Of a stretch of 64,000 nt of DNA, positions 1-12,599 are shown one piece after another. Source of the stretch: Avena insularis (taxonomy: Eukaryota > Streptophyta > Magnoliopsida > Poales > Poaceae); contig CM042688.1 in the NCBI GenBank assembly GCA_023614405.1, forward strand, positions 380,853,331 to 380,917,330. Reading direction: 5' to 3'. The notes under the pieces were generated by a model. The model had not been told where the DNA came from. It was given only the letters and a program-made list of their open reading frames with translations, and searched no databases. Each line of letters begins with the position of its first letter. Positions within the stretch are counted from its first letter, which is position 1. The position numbers and the translations under genes were made by a program.

Positions 1-35
1 ATCTCGGGACGAGATTTATTTTAAGGGTGGTGGTC
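1..35 (+). other. End of Tekay-type internal domain with polypurine tract
   Basis: The first 16 bases (ATCTCGGGACGAGATT) match those just before the 3' LTR of the second long-LTR element at 31124-31139. They are followed by a purine-rich stretch, TTTAAGGGTGGTGG. This is the usual end of the internal domain and polypurine tract (plus-strand primer) of a Tekay/Del-type Gypsy element, so the sequence to its right should be a 3' LTR. Confidence 0.75.
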
Positions 36-3000
36 TATCACATCCCAAGATTTTCCAAATCTTGTAATGTGAAAAATAAATGAATAAAATAAAAATTTGT
101 TGATTTTCAGGGCCAGAAGAAGCTTTTTTCCAATGAGAATCTTCAAACCTATTTTGAACAATTAAATCCTAAAGGGATTTAAAAAGTTAAAACATTTAAT
201 AAAGGAAAATAAAATATTTTGGAAATACCATTTTGGATCTTTAAACAAAGAGTTGTGATTTTTCAAAGAAAAGGTAGATTTATAAATTATTTTGTAAAAG
301 CCAAATTAAACCTTGGCCAAACTTTTGAAAATAAAACATTTTGTTTTGATAAAAATAGCAAAGGTTTATTTAAAATAAAATAATAAGGATTTAATATCCA
401 ATTTTTATTTAAATAAAAGGTCTTACTATTTTAATTAAAACCTCAAAACTTATTAAATTATTTTAAATAAGTTTTCCAAGTATTTTATATTCTCAAATGA
501 AACCTACTGAAGTGTTTTGGTTTTATTTTAGATTTCAAAATAAAAATTCTAATAAAACAAATCTTATTTGAAGTAAATGAATAAGGCCCATTTTATTTAA
601 TTGTTAATGGACCAAAAATAAAGATGTTATTTTATTTAAACAAGTTTTCCAAATATTCTTTATTTCCAAATAAAACCTACTGATTTGGTTTTGAAAATAT
701 TTGGATTTCAAATGGAGATTTTATTAAATAAACCAAACCCTATTTGATTAATAAACCATGGTCCAATTTATTTAATTAATAAATGGAACCTAAAAAGATT
801 TAAAATATTATTTTATTTTGGAATTTGGTTTATGCTAAAAACAGAACCAAATTCTTAGTGCAAGGTTTGGTGATTATTTGATTTGATTTGGACATTGTTT
901 GGTTGTTTGAAATTTCAAAAAAGAATTTGAAAATAGAAAAAGAAAAGAACCATCAGACAGAAAAAAAAATGTGATTTGGACCCAGCCCAACAAACCAGCC
1001 CAACAGCCCACCTAGCCCACCTCTTCCCCAAATGAACTGCTTCTTTTTCCACTCACACCCGCAGAACCACTGACAAATGGACCCTCCCCCTCACCTCCTC
1101 TCTCGCAGACACCGGACCCACCTTCTCTGCATCGCCGTCTTCAACGAGACCCCGTCGCCCGGCCGTTTGCAGTGAGTTACTCCGGTGGTGATTGCGTGTT
1201 GAAGGAGGCTTTGATTCCTCCCAGAGACCATGCTCCCTTAAACGTCTGCCCCTCCTCTCTACTTCCCCTTTGTTTCCTCCCCCAAGCACGCCCCAGGCCG
1301 CCCCAATTTCTCCTCGGACAGCTCTGTCTCCGACGAGCTTCCACCGTCGAATCCGGCCAAGCCACACCACCTCCTGTCTCCCCGAACACACGAGCACGCT
1401 CACAAGATCTCGGGCGCATCTTCCTGCAAGGCCATTCATCCGCTGGTGCCTCAGAATCCTCGGCTTCGACGACGACTGCAGACCGCTTGCCCGCTTTCTC
1501 CGACGAAGCCTCCAGGTAGTAACTGACCACCCCTTGTCCTTCCGATGATACGCCTGTGTCCAGTGCACTCGCCCGCATCTAACCCTACCATTCTCTTGCT
1601 TTCTGGTGGACTACAGCCCCGTCCCCGTCAACAAACAGAAGCTCCTGGCGCCAGCCCTAACTCCGTTGAGGAATCCCGCCCGTCCTCGTGCGCCCCTTCA
1701 CCAACCAAGGGCAGGTTGAGCATCCCCGTGCCACGGCGATCACAGTGAGCCCCCTCTCCTCCTTCCTCGCTTCAGAATCTCGACTCCGCCATCAGTATGG
1801 TCAGCTCACACTGTAGACGCCATTAGCGCTATTTGGCCAAGCAATAGGAACCGTTAGATCAGCATCTGATGGCTTGGATAGATTGAATAACCGAAGGGGT
1901 AAGGATGAACCTGAGCCGCGCGATGTCAATTAAATCCAACGGCCAGCGTCGCCTGATCCGTGCGAACCGGTACCAGCGAATAGGAGAGTGCCGCGTGTCA
2001 CCAGATGAATTAGAAATAGAATTTGAATCTGATTTAAGTTGCAATTTGAAAACCCTATAACTTTTGATCCACACGTCCAAATTTTGCAAACTTTATATCA
2101 ATGGATTCAGTGGAACAAGACCTACCCAACCATGCCCTTTGTTTAGCAAAAAGCTTCTGGAAAAATGGTTGTTTTTGCAGAAACATTTGTATGCTTGTTA
2201 AGGATGTGAAAATTGTTTAAAAATGAATTTGGGGATGAAATCTTGGGCAAATGGTATTATTTGAACCTACTAACATTGGGAAACACTTTGTGGATTCAAA
2301 AATGAATTCGGTGAAACAAAATAATGATTCTTTGATTTAAAACCATTTCTAGTCAAATAGAAATGTGGTTTATTTATTAAAAATGGTTTTGGAAGAAAAC
2401 CTTTGGAAAATGTTTTGTTTTAAACTCTCTAACCCCAAATACCATGTTTTATGGTTTGAAAACATATTTGGTGAACCCTAAAGATTAATGCCCTAGTAAA
2501 AATATTTCTACACCACATAAAATGATACTTTATTTTGAAAATGGTTTTGAAGTGAAAACTCTTTGCAAATGATTTTGCCACTTTACAAAATCACCAAATA
2601 GGTGTTTTCAAATGTTTATGACCCATTAGGAACCACTTCTTCAAACAAAACAAAGCTTGGCATGTTTGTATGCATTACCTTGACTTTGTCATTTTATGTG
2701 TTGTTTTGCTTGATTGGTAGATTGAGTTTGTGCCTTGCTTGATTGATTTATAGTGACTTGAAGAGTGTGATTGTTGCAAGGACAAGGAGTGAACCTATAC
2801 CCTCTACCAAAAAGGAAAGTGGTGCTTCATATCTTTTGTCCCATTACTTTCTCTATGCATTAGTGTTTTTGCTAAGTAAAACTTGCATGGAATTTATGCT
2901 AAGTATAAACCTTGCTATAGGAAAACCTAGTAGATGAATCCTTAGTAGGATTTTTCCTAAGTTAAGACTCCTACTACTATCAATCTTAGCCTAGCTAATA

Positions 3001-4060
3001 GAAACATGGGTGGAATATATATTCACACTATGGAGAAATATTCTAAGTCTGAGGACTTGTGTTTTGTTTAATAAAACAACTAAGTTAATGAATCACCTGG
3101 TGGAATGGGATTGCTTGGTGGTTTTTGGTTGAGTGGTTCACAAGGCCATGGACTTGGCTTGTGTATCTCACTTGTGGACTGCCACCCAGGAACAAAGAGA
3201 TTTGAGATGTCAAATGTTGAGAAGCTTCAAGTGCAACCACTTGGCATTATGGGCTCTGCCTGGATCATATAGGTTGCAAGAACTTAGCCATATGGACAGT
3301 GGGTGGTAGTGTTTTATAGGATGGAGCGCGTCCATTTTGGTCTAAGGGAAAGCTTTTGAAAGATCTTGTCTTGGGAAACCAAGTCTTGTGGGGAAAGTGC
3401 ACCACCTCTGCAGAGTGTAAAATCTAAGTACTTAGCCATGTCCCTGGTAAAGGACAATTTGAGCATCAATACATGGAAGAAATCAAGAATCTCATCATTC
3501 AAATTTCTAAGTTAAAACTTGAGGTTTGAACAAGGGTTGTTTGAAGTCTTCAATCTTTGATTGAGAGATGCCTTGGAAAAGATTTGTCAAAACAAAAACT
3601 TAGTATTTTCAAATGTTAAGGGAAAATCTATTTTGAGCAATGCAAGCCTCAACTCCACTTAGCCAAATGCATATAGATGATAGACTCCACTATACTACCA
3701 TAGTATCACTTGCCAATACAATTCAAATGTATTGACCCTTGTGGTTGTAACTTGTATGTTGCAGGTTTGATTGATTTAGTGAAGTGTGTTGATTAGGATT
3801 ACAAAGTCTACAACCAACATGTCTGCCTGTGGCATTTTGAAGATGAAGGACGCATACTTATAGTTATTCCGCTGCAATGTAATGTAATAGCCAAATGAGC
3901 TATGTATGATGTAATAAGATTATGTTATTCCTGGTTATAAAGCTATATTATGACCTTTGTATCTTGATATTACATCTAAAATGTGGATGCTAGCTATTGA
4001 TCCAGGGACTAGCATTGTAAACACAGGAGGAATCTACCTTATCAGGTTGAGACTTCTACA
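36..4060 (+). mobile_element. Long LTR of a Tekay/Del-type Gypsy retrotransposon
   Basis: This LTR of about 4.0 kb starts TATCACATCCC directly after a polypurine tract and ends CTTCTACA two bases before a tRNA-Met primer-binding site. The layout is typical of Tekay/Del chromovirus LTRs: AT-rich flanks, a GC-rich centre (about 960-1800) and a conserved segment AAAGTGCACCACCTCTGCAG at 3404-3423 shared with the other two long LTR families in this window. ORFs in the GC-rich part overlap on both strands and match no family I know, so I do not call genes. The start is set by homology to other LTR starts; the first dinucleotide (TA rather than TG) looks mutated. No TSD can be seen because the element runs off the left edge. 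Confidence 0.7.
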
Positions 4061-4062
4061 GA

Positions 4063-4074
4063 TGGTATCAGAGC
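4063..4074 (+). promoter_or_regulatory. Primer-binding site, initiator tRNA-Met
   Basis: TGGTATCAGAGC is a perfect match to the plant initiator tRNA-Met primer-binding site, two bases after the LTR end. It marks the LTR at 36-4060 as also being a 5' LTR, although a polypurine tract lies on its other side. Confidence 0.85.
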
Positions 4075-4595
4075 ATTGTGTTGCCTGTAGGATTTGTAAA
4101 CCTAGGATTGGACAAAAACCCTTAGAAAAATAGGAGTTGTATTTGTTCCAAAAACTTATTTACAAAAACACTTGTAAACTCTTTCCTCAACCATTTTGGT
4201 TTCAACTCTACATCTCTTCTATTTCAACTTGATGGAAAAGCCTACCCCATGACCAAAGACTACACCATGTGCAAAGGACTTCTTCAACTTCTTCAACTAT
4301 AATGACTTCAACATCACCAGCATATTCACCAAGGACTTCCAACTTAGATACCACTAAGGACTACAAGTGAAACAAGGAAATCTTGCTCAAGATTTAGAGA
4401 CTGAGGGAATGCAAAAGTTAGAAGGAGCCTACATCACTTGAAGTATTGTGACCAAAAGTTTTTCCAAGGAAACCAAGATCTCATGCAAGAAGAATCAACC
4501 AAGAAGGATGGAAAGATCACAAATGAACCATATAGATGGACCACCATATTTTAGTTAAGTCTAACCCACCAACTTATGTGGTGTAACAAAAATAT
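4075..4595 (+). other. Truncated 5' internal segment of the Tekay-type element
   Basis: About 520 bp follow the primer-binding site, where the leader and the start of gag are expected. No long open frame is present and I recognise no gag motif. The sequence ends abruptly at the first satellite monomer near 4596, so the rest of the element is missing or displaced. Confidence 0.5.
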
Positions 4596-7500
4596 CACAT
4601 GGTTCCACTAGATGTCATTGCATGTGTGTTCTTTTCATAAACCACATGGTTCCACTAGATGTCATGCATGTGTGTTCTTTTCCTAAACCACATGGATCCA
4701 CTAGATGTCATTGCATGTGTGTTCTTTTCCTAAACCACATGGATCTACTAGAGTCATTCCATGTGTGTTCTTTTCATAAACCACATGGATCCACTAGAGT
4801 CATTCCGTGTGTGTTCTTTTCATTAACCACATGGATCCAATAGATGTCATTACACGCGTGTTCTCTTAATAAACCACATGGATCCACTAGATGTCATTGC
4901 ATGTGTGTTCTTTTCCTAAACCACATGGATCCACTAGAGTCATTCCATGTGTGTTCTTTTCATAAACCACATGGATCCACTAGATGTCATTGCATGTGTG
5001 TTATTTTCATAAACCACATGGTTCCACTAGATGTCATGCATGCGTTTTTTTCCTAAACCACATGGATCCACTAGAGTCATTCCATGTGTGTTCTTTTCAT
5101 AAACCACATGGATCCACTAGAGTCATTCTATGTGTGTTGCTTTCATAAACCACATGGATCCACTATATGTCATTGCATGTGTGTTCTTTTCACAAACCAC
5201 ATGGATCCACTAGATGTTATTGCATGCTTGTTCTTTTCATAAACCACATGGATGCACTAGATGTCATTGCATGTGTGTCGTTTTCCTGAACCACATGGAT
5301 ACACTAGAGTCATTGCATATGTGTTCTTATCGTAAACCACATGGATCCACTAGATGTCATTGCATGTGTGTTCTTTTCCTAGACCACATGGATCCACCAG
5401 AGGTCATTGCATGTGTGTTCTTTTCCTAAACCACATGGAGCCACAAGATGTAATTTCTTGTGTGTTATTTTCATAAACCACATGGAGCCACAAGATGTCA
5501 TTGCATGTGTGTTCTTTTCCTAAACCACATGGATCCACTAGATGTCATTGCATGTGTGTTCTTTTCCTGAACCACATGGATCCACTAGAGTCATTCCATG
5601 TGTGTTATTTTCATAAACCACATGGATCCACTAGATGTCATTGCATGTGTGTTCTTTTCATAAACCACATGGTTCCACTAGATGTAATGCATGTGTGTTC
5701 TTTTCCTAAACCACATGGATCCACTAGAGTCATTCCATGTGTGTTCTTTTCATAAACCACATGGATCCACTAGAGTCATTCCGTGTGTGTTCTTTTCATT
5801 AACCACATGGATCCAATAGATGTCATTACACGCGTGTTCTCTTAATAAACCACATGGATCCACTAGATGTCATTGCATGTGTGTTATTTTCATAAACCGC
5901 ATGGATCCACTAGAATTCATTGCATGTGTGTTCTTTTCATAAACCACATGGATCCACTAGATGTCATTGCATGTCTGTTCTTTTCCTAAATAACATGGAT
6001 CCACTAGAGTCAATCTATGTGTGTTGTTTTCATAAACCACATGGATCCACTATATGTCATTGCATGTGTGTTCTTTTCCTAACCCACATGGATCCACCAG
6101 ATGTCATTGCAGGTGTGTTCTTTTCCTAAACCACGTGGATCCACTAGAGTCATTTCTTGTGTGTTCTTCGCATAAACCACATGGATCCACTAGATGTCAT
6201 TGTATGTGTGTTCTTTTCATAAACCACATGGATCCACTAGATGTCATTGCATGTGTGTTCTTTTCCTAAACCACATGGATCCACTAGATGTCATTGCATG
6301 TGTGTTCTTTTCCTAAACCACATGGATCCACTCGAGTCATTTCTTGTGTGTTCTTTTCATAAACCACATGGATCCACTAGATGTCATTGATGTGTGTTCT
6401 TTTCATAAACCACATGGATCCACTAGATGTCATTGCATGTGTGTTCTTTTCCTAAACCACATGGATCCACTAGATGTTATTGCATGTGTGTTCTTTTCCT
6501 AAACCACATGGATCCACTAGAGTCATTCCATGTGTGTTATTTTCATAAACCACATGGATCCACTAGATGTCATTGCATGTGTGTTATTTTCATAAACCAC
6601 ATGGTTCCACTAGATGTCATGCATGCGTTTTCTTTTCCTAAACCACATGGATCCACTAGAGTCATTCCATGTGTGTTCTTTTCATAAACCACATGGATCC
6701 ACTAGAGTCATTATATGTGTGTTGCTTTCATAAACCACATGGATCCACTATATGTCATTGCATGTGTGTTCTTTTCATAAACCACATGGATGCACTAGAT
6801 GTCATTGCATGTGTGTTGTTTTCCTAAACCACATGGATACACTAGAGTCATTGCATATGTGTTCTTATCGTAAACCACATGGATCCACTAGATGTCATTG
6901 CATGTGGGTTCATTTCCTAGAGAACATGGATCCACCAGAGGTCATTGCATGTGTGTTCTTTTCCTAAACCACATGGATCCACTAGAGTCATTTCTTGTGT
7001 GTTCTTTTCATAAACCACATGGAGCCACAAGATGTCATTGTATGTGTGTTCTTTTCATAAACCACATGGATCCACTAGATGTCATTGCATGTGTGTTCTT
7101 TTCCTAAACCACATGGATCCACTAGATGTTATTGCATGTGTGTTCTTTTCCTAAACCACATGGATCCACTAGAGTCATTCCATGTGTGTTCTTTTCATAA
7201 ACCACATGGATCCACTAGATGTCATTGCATGTGTGTTCTTTTCATAAACCACATGGTTCCACTAGATGTCATGCATGTGTGTTCTTTTCCTAAACCACAT
7301 GGATCCACTAGATGTCATTGCATGTGTGTTCTGTTCCTAAACCACATGGATCCACTAGAGTCATTCCATGTGTGTTCTTTTCATAAACCACATGGATCCA
7401 CTAGAGTCATTCCGTGTGTGTTCTTTTCATTAACCACATGGATCCAATAGATGTCATTACACGCGTGTTCTCTTAATAAACCACATGGATCCAGTAGATG

Positions 7501-8481
7501 TCATTGCATGTGTGTTATTTTCATAAACCACATGGATCCACTAGAATTTATTGCATGTGTGTTCTTTTCATAAACCACATGGATCCACTAGATGTCATTG
7601 CATGTCTGTTCTTTTCCTAAATAACATGGATCCACTAGAGTCAATCTATGTGTGTTGTTTTCATAAACCACATGGATCCACTATATGTCATTGCATGTGT
7701 GTTCTTTTCCTAAACCACATGGATCCACCGGATGTCATTGCATGTGTGTTCTTTTCCTAAACCACATGGATCCACTAGATGTCATTGCATGTGTGTTCTT
7801 TTCCTAAACCACATGGATCCACTAGAGTCATTCCATGTGTGTTCTTTTCATAAACCACATGGATCCACTAGATGTCATTGCATGTGTGTTCTTTTCATAA
7901 ACCACATGGTTCCACTAGATGTCATGCATGTGTGTTCTTTTCCTAAACCACATGGATCCATTAGAGTCATTCCATGTGTGTTCTTTTCGTAAACCACATG
8001 GATCCACTAGATGTCATTGCATGTATGTTCTTTTCATAAACCGCATGGATCCACTATATGTCATTTCATGTGTGTTATTTACATAAACCACATGTATCCA
8101 CTAGATGTCATTGCATGTGTGTTCTTTCATAAACCACATGGATCCACTAGATGTAATTGGATGTTTGTTCTTTTGCTAAACCACATGGATCCAGTAGATT
8201 CATTCAACGTGTGTTCTTTTGATAAACCACATGGATCCACTAGATGTCATTGCATGTGTGTTCATTTCACAAACCACATGGATCCACTAGATGTCATTGC
8301 ATGTGTGTTATTTTCCTAAACCACATGGATCGACTAGAGTCATTGGATGTGTGTTCTTTTACTAAACCACACGGATCCACTACATGTCATTGCATGTGTG
8401 TTCTTTTCCTAAACCACATAGATCCACTAGAGTCATTCCATGTGTGTTCTTTTCATAAACCACATGGATCCACTAGATGTC
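4596..8481 (+). repeat. 47-bp tandem satellite, array segment 1
   Basis: About 83 head-to-tail copies of a 46-47 bp monomer. Each contains a core such as CCACATGGATCCACTAG followed by a segment like CATTGCATGTGTGTTC. Monomers fall into recurrent types: A has CTAGATGTCATTGCATG, B has CTAGAGTCATTCCATG and is one base shorter, and C has GGTTCCACTAGATGTCATGC. Type C recurs at 4648, 5020, 5671, 6603, 7255 and 7908, giving spacings of 372, 651, 932, 652 and 653 bp. This implies a higher-order unit of about 14 monomers with some 20-monomer variants. The array is cut at 8481 by an Athila-type insertion; its last five bases, ATGTC, are the duplicated target. It encodes no credible protein. Confidence 0.95.
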
Positions 8482-9988
8482 TACACAAGAATAGGGGTGT
8501 ATCGCAATATTTTTGATAAGTAAAAGTGTCAAACCCAACGAGGAGCAGAATGTGCTGGCTAGTGGTATGGATCAGAAATTCTCTGCAAATACTTAGCAAA
8601 TGGAATTTTAGGGGTTTTTGATAAAGCAAGTAAACAAAGTACGAGTAAATAAAGGACTGTAGGAACAAATGCAGCAAGTGGCCCAATCCTTTATGCAGCA
8701 AAGGACAAGCCGGTTGTATTACTTAAGATGACCAAACGTTCTCCAGGGCACATGAGAAGACTGTCAAGTGCTTTCGCTTCATATAGATGATTAATCTTCT
8801 TTAGCTTGCTAAGTGTTGTGTGGGTGAACCTATGCTAATGTACTGACCTTCCTTGGACTAATACATACTTGTGATTATACCCCTTGCACACATCCGTAAG
8901 TACAAGAAAGTAATTAAGGTAGAAACCTAAGCACATCTTTAAACTCTAAGACCCTTACGTCCCTTGTGTAATGGTTTCCTAACGGGGTTTTTGGTTTCTG
9001 TCACTACGACAACCCCTACGATTAGTAGCCTAATACACAATGCATTCCCCTAGGCCCATATAGGTGAAGTGTCATGTAGTCGACGTTCACATGACACCAC
9101 TAGAAGTACACCACAACTTAAATATCAAACTATTGAATCTTTCTCAACACAACTCCACTACTAACAACATGACTTCTCCCATGTCCTCAAGAACAAAACT
9201 AACTACTCACAAGACATCGTATGGATCATGATCAGATATGTAATAATGATGTATAACAATCTGAACATAAACAATAATTCAACGATTCACTCAATAACAT
9301 CAACTACAAAGAGTAATCAACACCAGGAAAGTCTCCACTAAGAACTAATGGAAGATTCAACCCAATTGTTACAGCAATATGGAGATGGCGATGAGGGTGT
9401 TGATGGTGATGATGGTGGTGATGATGATGATGATGATCCCGATGAAGTCCAGCTTGATAGTGGTGTTGATGGCGAAGATCTTCCCTCTCCGAGAAGGAAT
9501 TCCCCTGGCAGAAATTTGTCTACAGGAGAGATCTTTCTCTCTCGGTGTTTTCCGCCCTGCAGAGGCGGTGGAATCTTTCTGTGGTCTCTCCATGAGTCTT
9601 AGGGTCTCGGGAGGAATATATACGCCAAAGCGGAGAGCCAGAGGTGGGCCAGGGCAGCCACACCACCTGGTGGCATGGCCTAGGCTTGCCTGCGCCAGGG
9701 GGTGGTGTGGGCCCCCTGTGGCCCATCTCCACTCCCTCTTCTGGCAGCCTTCATCTTCTAGAAAAATAGGATTTTCCGTATATTTTCCCGGATTTTCTGA
9801 TCTTCGTGAATTTTGCCTCCAAACAACACCTTTTCCATCAGAGTCCTCACTGCAGCGCTCCATGCTCCAAAAGTCATCAACCATGCAAAAATAGATGAAA
9901 TAACATAAGTATCATCTCTTAATATGAAATATATCAATGAATAACAGTGAATTATGATATAGAATAGTGATGCAAAATGGACATATCA
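8482..9988 (-). repeat. 3' LTR of the Athila-type element
   Basis: About 1,507 bp, the same sequence as 15011-16509 with scattered changes. On the minus strand it starts TGATATGTCC and ends near CTTGTGTA, where the other copy has GTGGGTCATCA, so the outer terminus is mutated. It contains a minus-strand TATA-like sequence (plus 9615-9622), a GC-rich hairpin just upstream of that (9658-9710), and a GATGATGGT-type microsatellite at about 9380-9450 that is longer than in the other LTR. Confidence 0.88.
9615..9622 (-). promoter_or_regulatory. TATA-like box in the 3' LTR
   Basis: The minus strand reads TATATATT, followed by a CCTCCCGAG pyrimidine-rich stretch. It sits in the same place as the TATA-like sequence of the 5' LTR (16136-16143) and of the solo LTR at 29506-29513. 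Promoter activity is inferred. Confidence 0.5.
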
Positions 9989-10007
9989 ACTCCCCCCAAG
10001 CTTATAG
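9988..10007 (-). other. Polypurine tract of the Athila-type element
   Basis: The minus strand reads AAGCTTGGGGGGAGTTGA, immediately inside the left LTR. This is the expected plus-strand priming site and fixes the element as reverse-oriented. Confidence 0.75.
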
Positions 10008-11904
10008 TTTGCTTGTCCCCAAGCGAAACTGAGCTCAATAAACATGACCTCAGGTTTATGGAGTGAAGAGTCGATAAAAGAATACGGATAAGAAGCATCA
10101 CATTCATAAATACATAGATCATAATAGAAGACAACTCACTATTATATAACTTAACTTGCAATAAGTAAAGGAAACACAATAGAGATACATGAAGTAAATC
10201 ATAATTGGTAATGGCAAACTTAGCTCTTGGTCGAAGAATAGTTGATAATTTGCTGGAGTTCGCAAATAACTGATTTTCAATGATAGCTTTCAAAGTAGTA
10301 ATCACCAAGATAAGAGCAATATGCAAAACATGGAACATAAGAAACATGATTGAATAAATCATCATATGAATGAATGAAACACAACAACTCAAAATACTTG
10401 CCGAGATAGAAGGGAATAGGTTTACTAACTCAACTAAAAAGTAAAAGAAAGGCCCTTCGCAGAGGGAAGCAGGGATTTTAAGTTTCATAAAGAGCTCCCA
10501 AAAATTATGGTACTTATTAGCTTTCAGCTCTCATTGCGCCTATCATAGGCATCTTTAGGTGATTAAGGTTAAAGTGACACAACTAAGAGGATATGCTTGA
10601 CAAGTTATAAGTCAAAATCTCATGCCCCTTACTTACGAGTACCGAACGTGATGCTACTCAACTTCAGTCACAAGTAAGATCTTGTCATTGTAAATACATG
10701 TGTATCATTGAGAACCGCCAACGGGGTACCCCTTTCACATGATACAGGAGCTATCCCATAATCAAAATGACAAGGAAAGCAGACAATGAGAATCTCAGCG
10801 ATCTTTTTATTTGCTATTTGCATAGGTTTTTATTGAGGATGCTTCATAGAATGCTCACTATAGTTATGCTGCAAGTTTCCACCATGATTAGGCATGGCTT
10901 AGGCTAGCTACTAGGCGCTTTCTAACACACATATGAACTCCATGATCTTACAAGTTCCCTTTTATTTCACAATCACGGATCCATAAGCAAAAGAATCATG
11001 ATATCAACTAGGTACAAAGTACCATGGCAGTGTTGAAAGCGTTCCCCATGATACATGGTTCTGCTAACTTGAACTCATAAAGCGCAAGCATATACGCAAC
11101 AAAGAATGACCCAATGGTTCGATTTTATTAGATGCAAGAAAGTAAAGTGTGCGATCAAGTTCGTGAGAGATTTAATCACTAATTTTCACATAACAAGTTT
11201 AATTTGGAAGGTAGACAAAACAGGAATTTACTTGGAATAGCAATAGTGCTAATAGGTATTTATGGTGGACACAAATGGCATAGGTTAGTGTTTAAGGATT
11301 GGATGCAGGAGAAGAATTCCCTCTCAGTATAGGTTTTTGGCTTGCAAGGCTGGGTAGCAAGTATAAGAGTTGAAGGAAACAAACAAACATACAAGTGATA
11401 AAAACAAACATGCAATCTTCCTTGGAAGCACAAAAGATCTTAACTAGAGAATACTAGACTTATGAGCAAATCAAGAAAGAAAGATGATGAAATTATTTTT
11501 CTTTAGAGTACTTCTATCTTTTTCATTCAACTCTCAAAAATAGTGTTGCTACTGACCAAGCCAGGTTTGCCAAAACCAACTAAATTAACTCAATGACCCC
11601 AAAGTGATACCAATACTAACAACAAGATCAATCATATAACCACGAATTGAAAACTAATATAAGCTATGCAAAAGTGTAAATGATAGAACTTCTTATTAAT
11701 ATTCCATAACGGCAACTCACACTAAGGGATACATATCTAACGAGAGGGGGGACACTTCCATAATGCAAACCATCCTACATGATAACTTCTCTATTCGTGA
11801 TATGACTCTACTAATAAGGTAAAAAGATAGAAGATAGTGATGTGATACCGCGGCACTCCCCCAAGTTTGGAACAAACCAAGGGGATGCCAAACCTGATGA
11901 TGAA
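10008..11904. other. Non-coding 3' half of the Athila-type internal domain
   Basis: About 1.9 kb of AT-rich sequence where pol would be expected. The open frames present (for example minus 10488-9952) are hydrophobic AT-driven translations without any reverse transcriptase, RNase H or integrase motif that I can see. I find no gene here. Confidence 0.6.
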
Positions 11905-12363
11905 TTACTCCTTTGGTGGTGGTGGTATCCTCTCGATGAGCTTCTTGACCAATTTCCCCAAGTCCTCAATCTCGAAGGTGAGGGTACGAATCAACTCCGA
12001 GTTGTGCTCGATGCAGTGCATGATCATGTCATATTGTGGATCCCAGCTCTTGTGATTCTTTTTCTGCTCTCCTTCCTTGCGGTCTTCTTTTCCTGCATGG
12101 TTATGGATAAAGGTATGGAAGGGACTCTTGGTGCTTGGAGAAGGTGTCTGTGGTGCCAAACAGTGACGTGGAGGCTTCCCTTTAGTTGACATCCGTGTAG
12201 TCCTTCTGATCCTGGCAGGGTTTGCCACCACTCCAATGCTTGCAATGGTAGTGCCGGTGTGGTTTGCCTCCTCTTCACCTTCACTCTTGATCTCCTTCTC
12301 CTGCCCAGGGTCTTGGAGGTCTTCCTCCATAGGTTCCTTTCCCTTATCCTTGGCAGACACCAT
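11905..12363 (-). CDS. Element-encoded ORF of unknown function
   Basis: An open frame of 152 codons starting at the ATG at 12363. A longer frame opens upstream at 12420, but this start (MVSAKDKGK) looks more natural. The product is charged and lacks membrane segments. It has a Lys/Glu-rich N-terminus, a Ser/Pro/Thr-rich middle, and a C-terminal segment (HCIEHNSELI...EIEDLGKLVKKLIE) with heptad-like hydrophobic spacing that could form a coiled coil, ending in a run of prolines. It lies downstream of gag on the same strand. I recall similar ORFs in Triticeae Athila-type gag-only elements, but I know of no assigned function. It is intact, unlike gag. Confidence 0.5.
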   Translation of the reverse strand: MVSAKDKGKEPMEEDLQDPGQEKEIKSEGEEEANHTGTTIASIGVVANPARIRRTTRMSTKGKPPRHCLAPQTPSPSTKSPFHTFIHNHAGKEDRKEGEQKKNHKSWDPQYDMIMHCIEHNSELIRTLTFEIEDLGKLVKKLIERIPPPPKE

Positions 12364-12533
12364 TGTGCTTCTAATCTTTCTAAGATAGTTCCTGGAAGAA
12401 ACAGATCGAAACAAAAACACGACGAAAACACGATATACGAACCTCGGGGGATTCGGGGGGTTATATATTACGAAGTTTCACAACAAAAGGAAGGTACTGG
12501 GAGAAAACGAGTCAGAGTTGGAGTCCAGAGTGG

Positions 12534-12586
12534 CCACACCACCTGGTGGCATGGCCAGGGGTTGGCCCGTGCCACAGGGTGGTGTG
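12534..12586. repeat. GC-rich inverted repeat inside the Athila-type element
   Basis: CCACACCACC (12534-12543) faces GGTGGTGTG (12578-12586), a 9-bp stem. The same module occurs in both LTRs of this element (9658-9710 and 16179-16231), but here it is in the internal domain, just upstream of the ORF at 11905-12363 when read on the minus strand. Confidence 0.7.
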
Positions 12587-12599
12587 AGACACCCTGTCT

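Noticed and set aside
4596..8481. CRISPR-like regular repeat array
   Set aside because: The whole 46-47 bp is repeated, with no unique spacers, and the context is plant nuclear DNA.
4622..8516. Series of plus-strand ORFs of 60-123 codons with Cys/His-rich repeats (HVCSFHKPHGSTRCHCMCV)
   Set aside because: They are translations of the 46-47 bp satellite. Three monomers are about 140 bp, so the frame shifts each period and the same peptide recurs in all frames, ending at the TAA in ATAAACC. There is no promoter or codon signature. The zinc-finger-like look comes from the TGCATGTGTG repeats.
9348..9894. Overlapping ORFs on both strands with Asp- or Met-rich starts
   Set aside because: They lie in the LTR of the Athila-type element. 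The Asp/Met/Ile runs are translations of a GATGATGGT microsatellite, and the second LTR (15843-16458) shows the same pattern with different frames.
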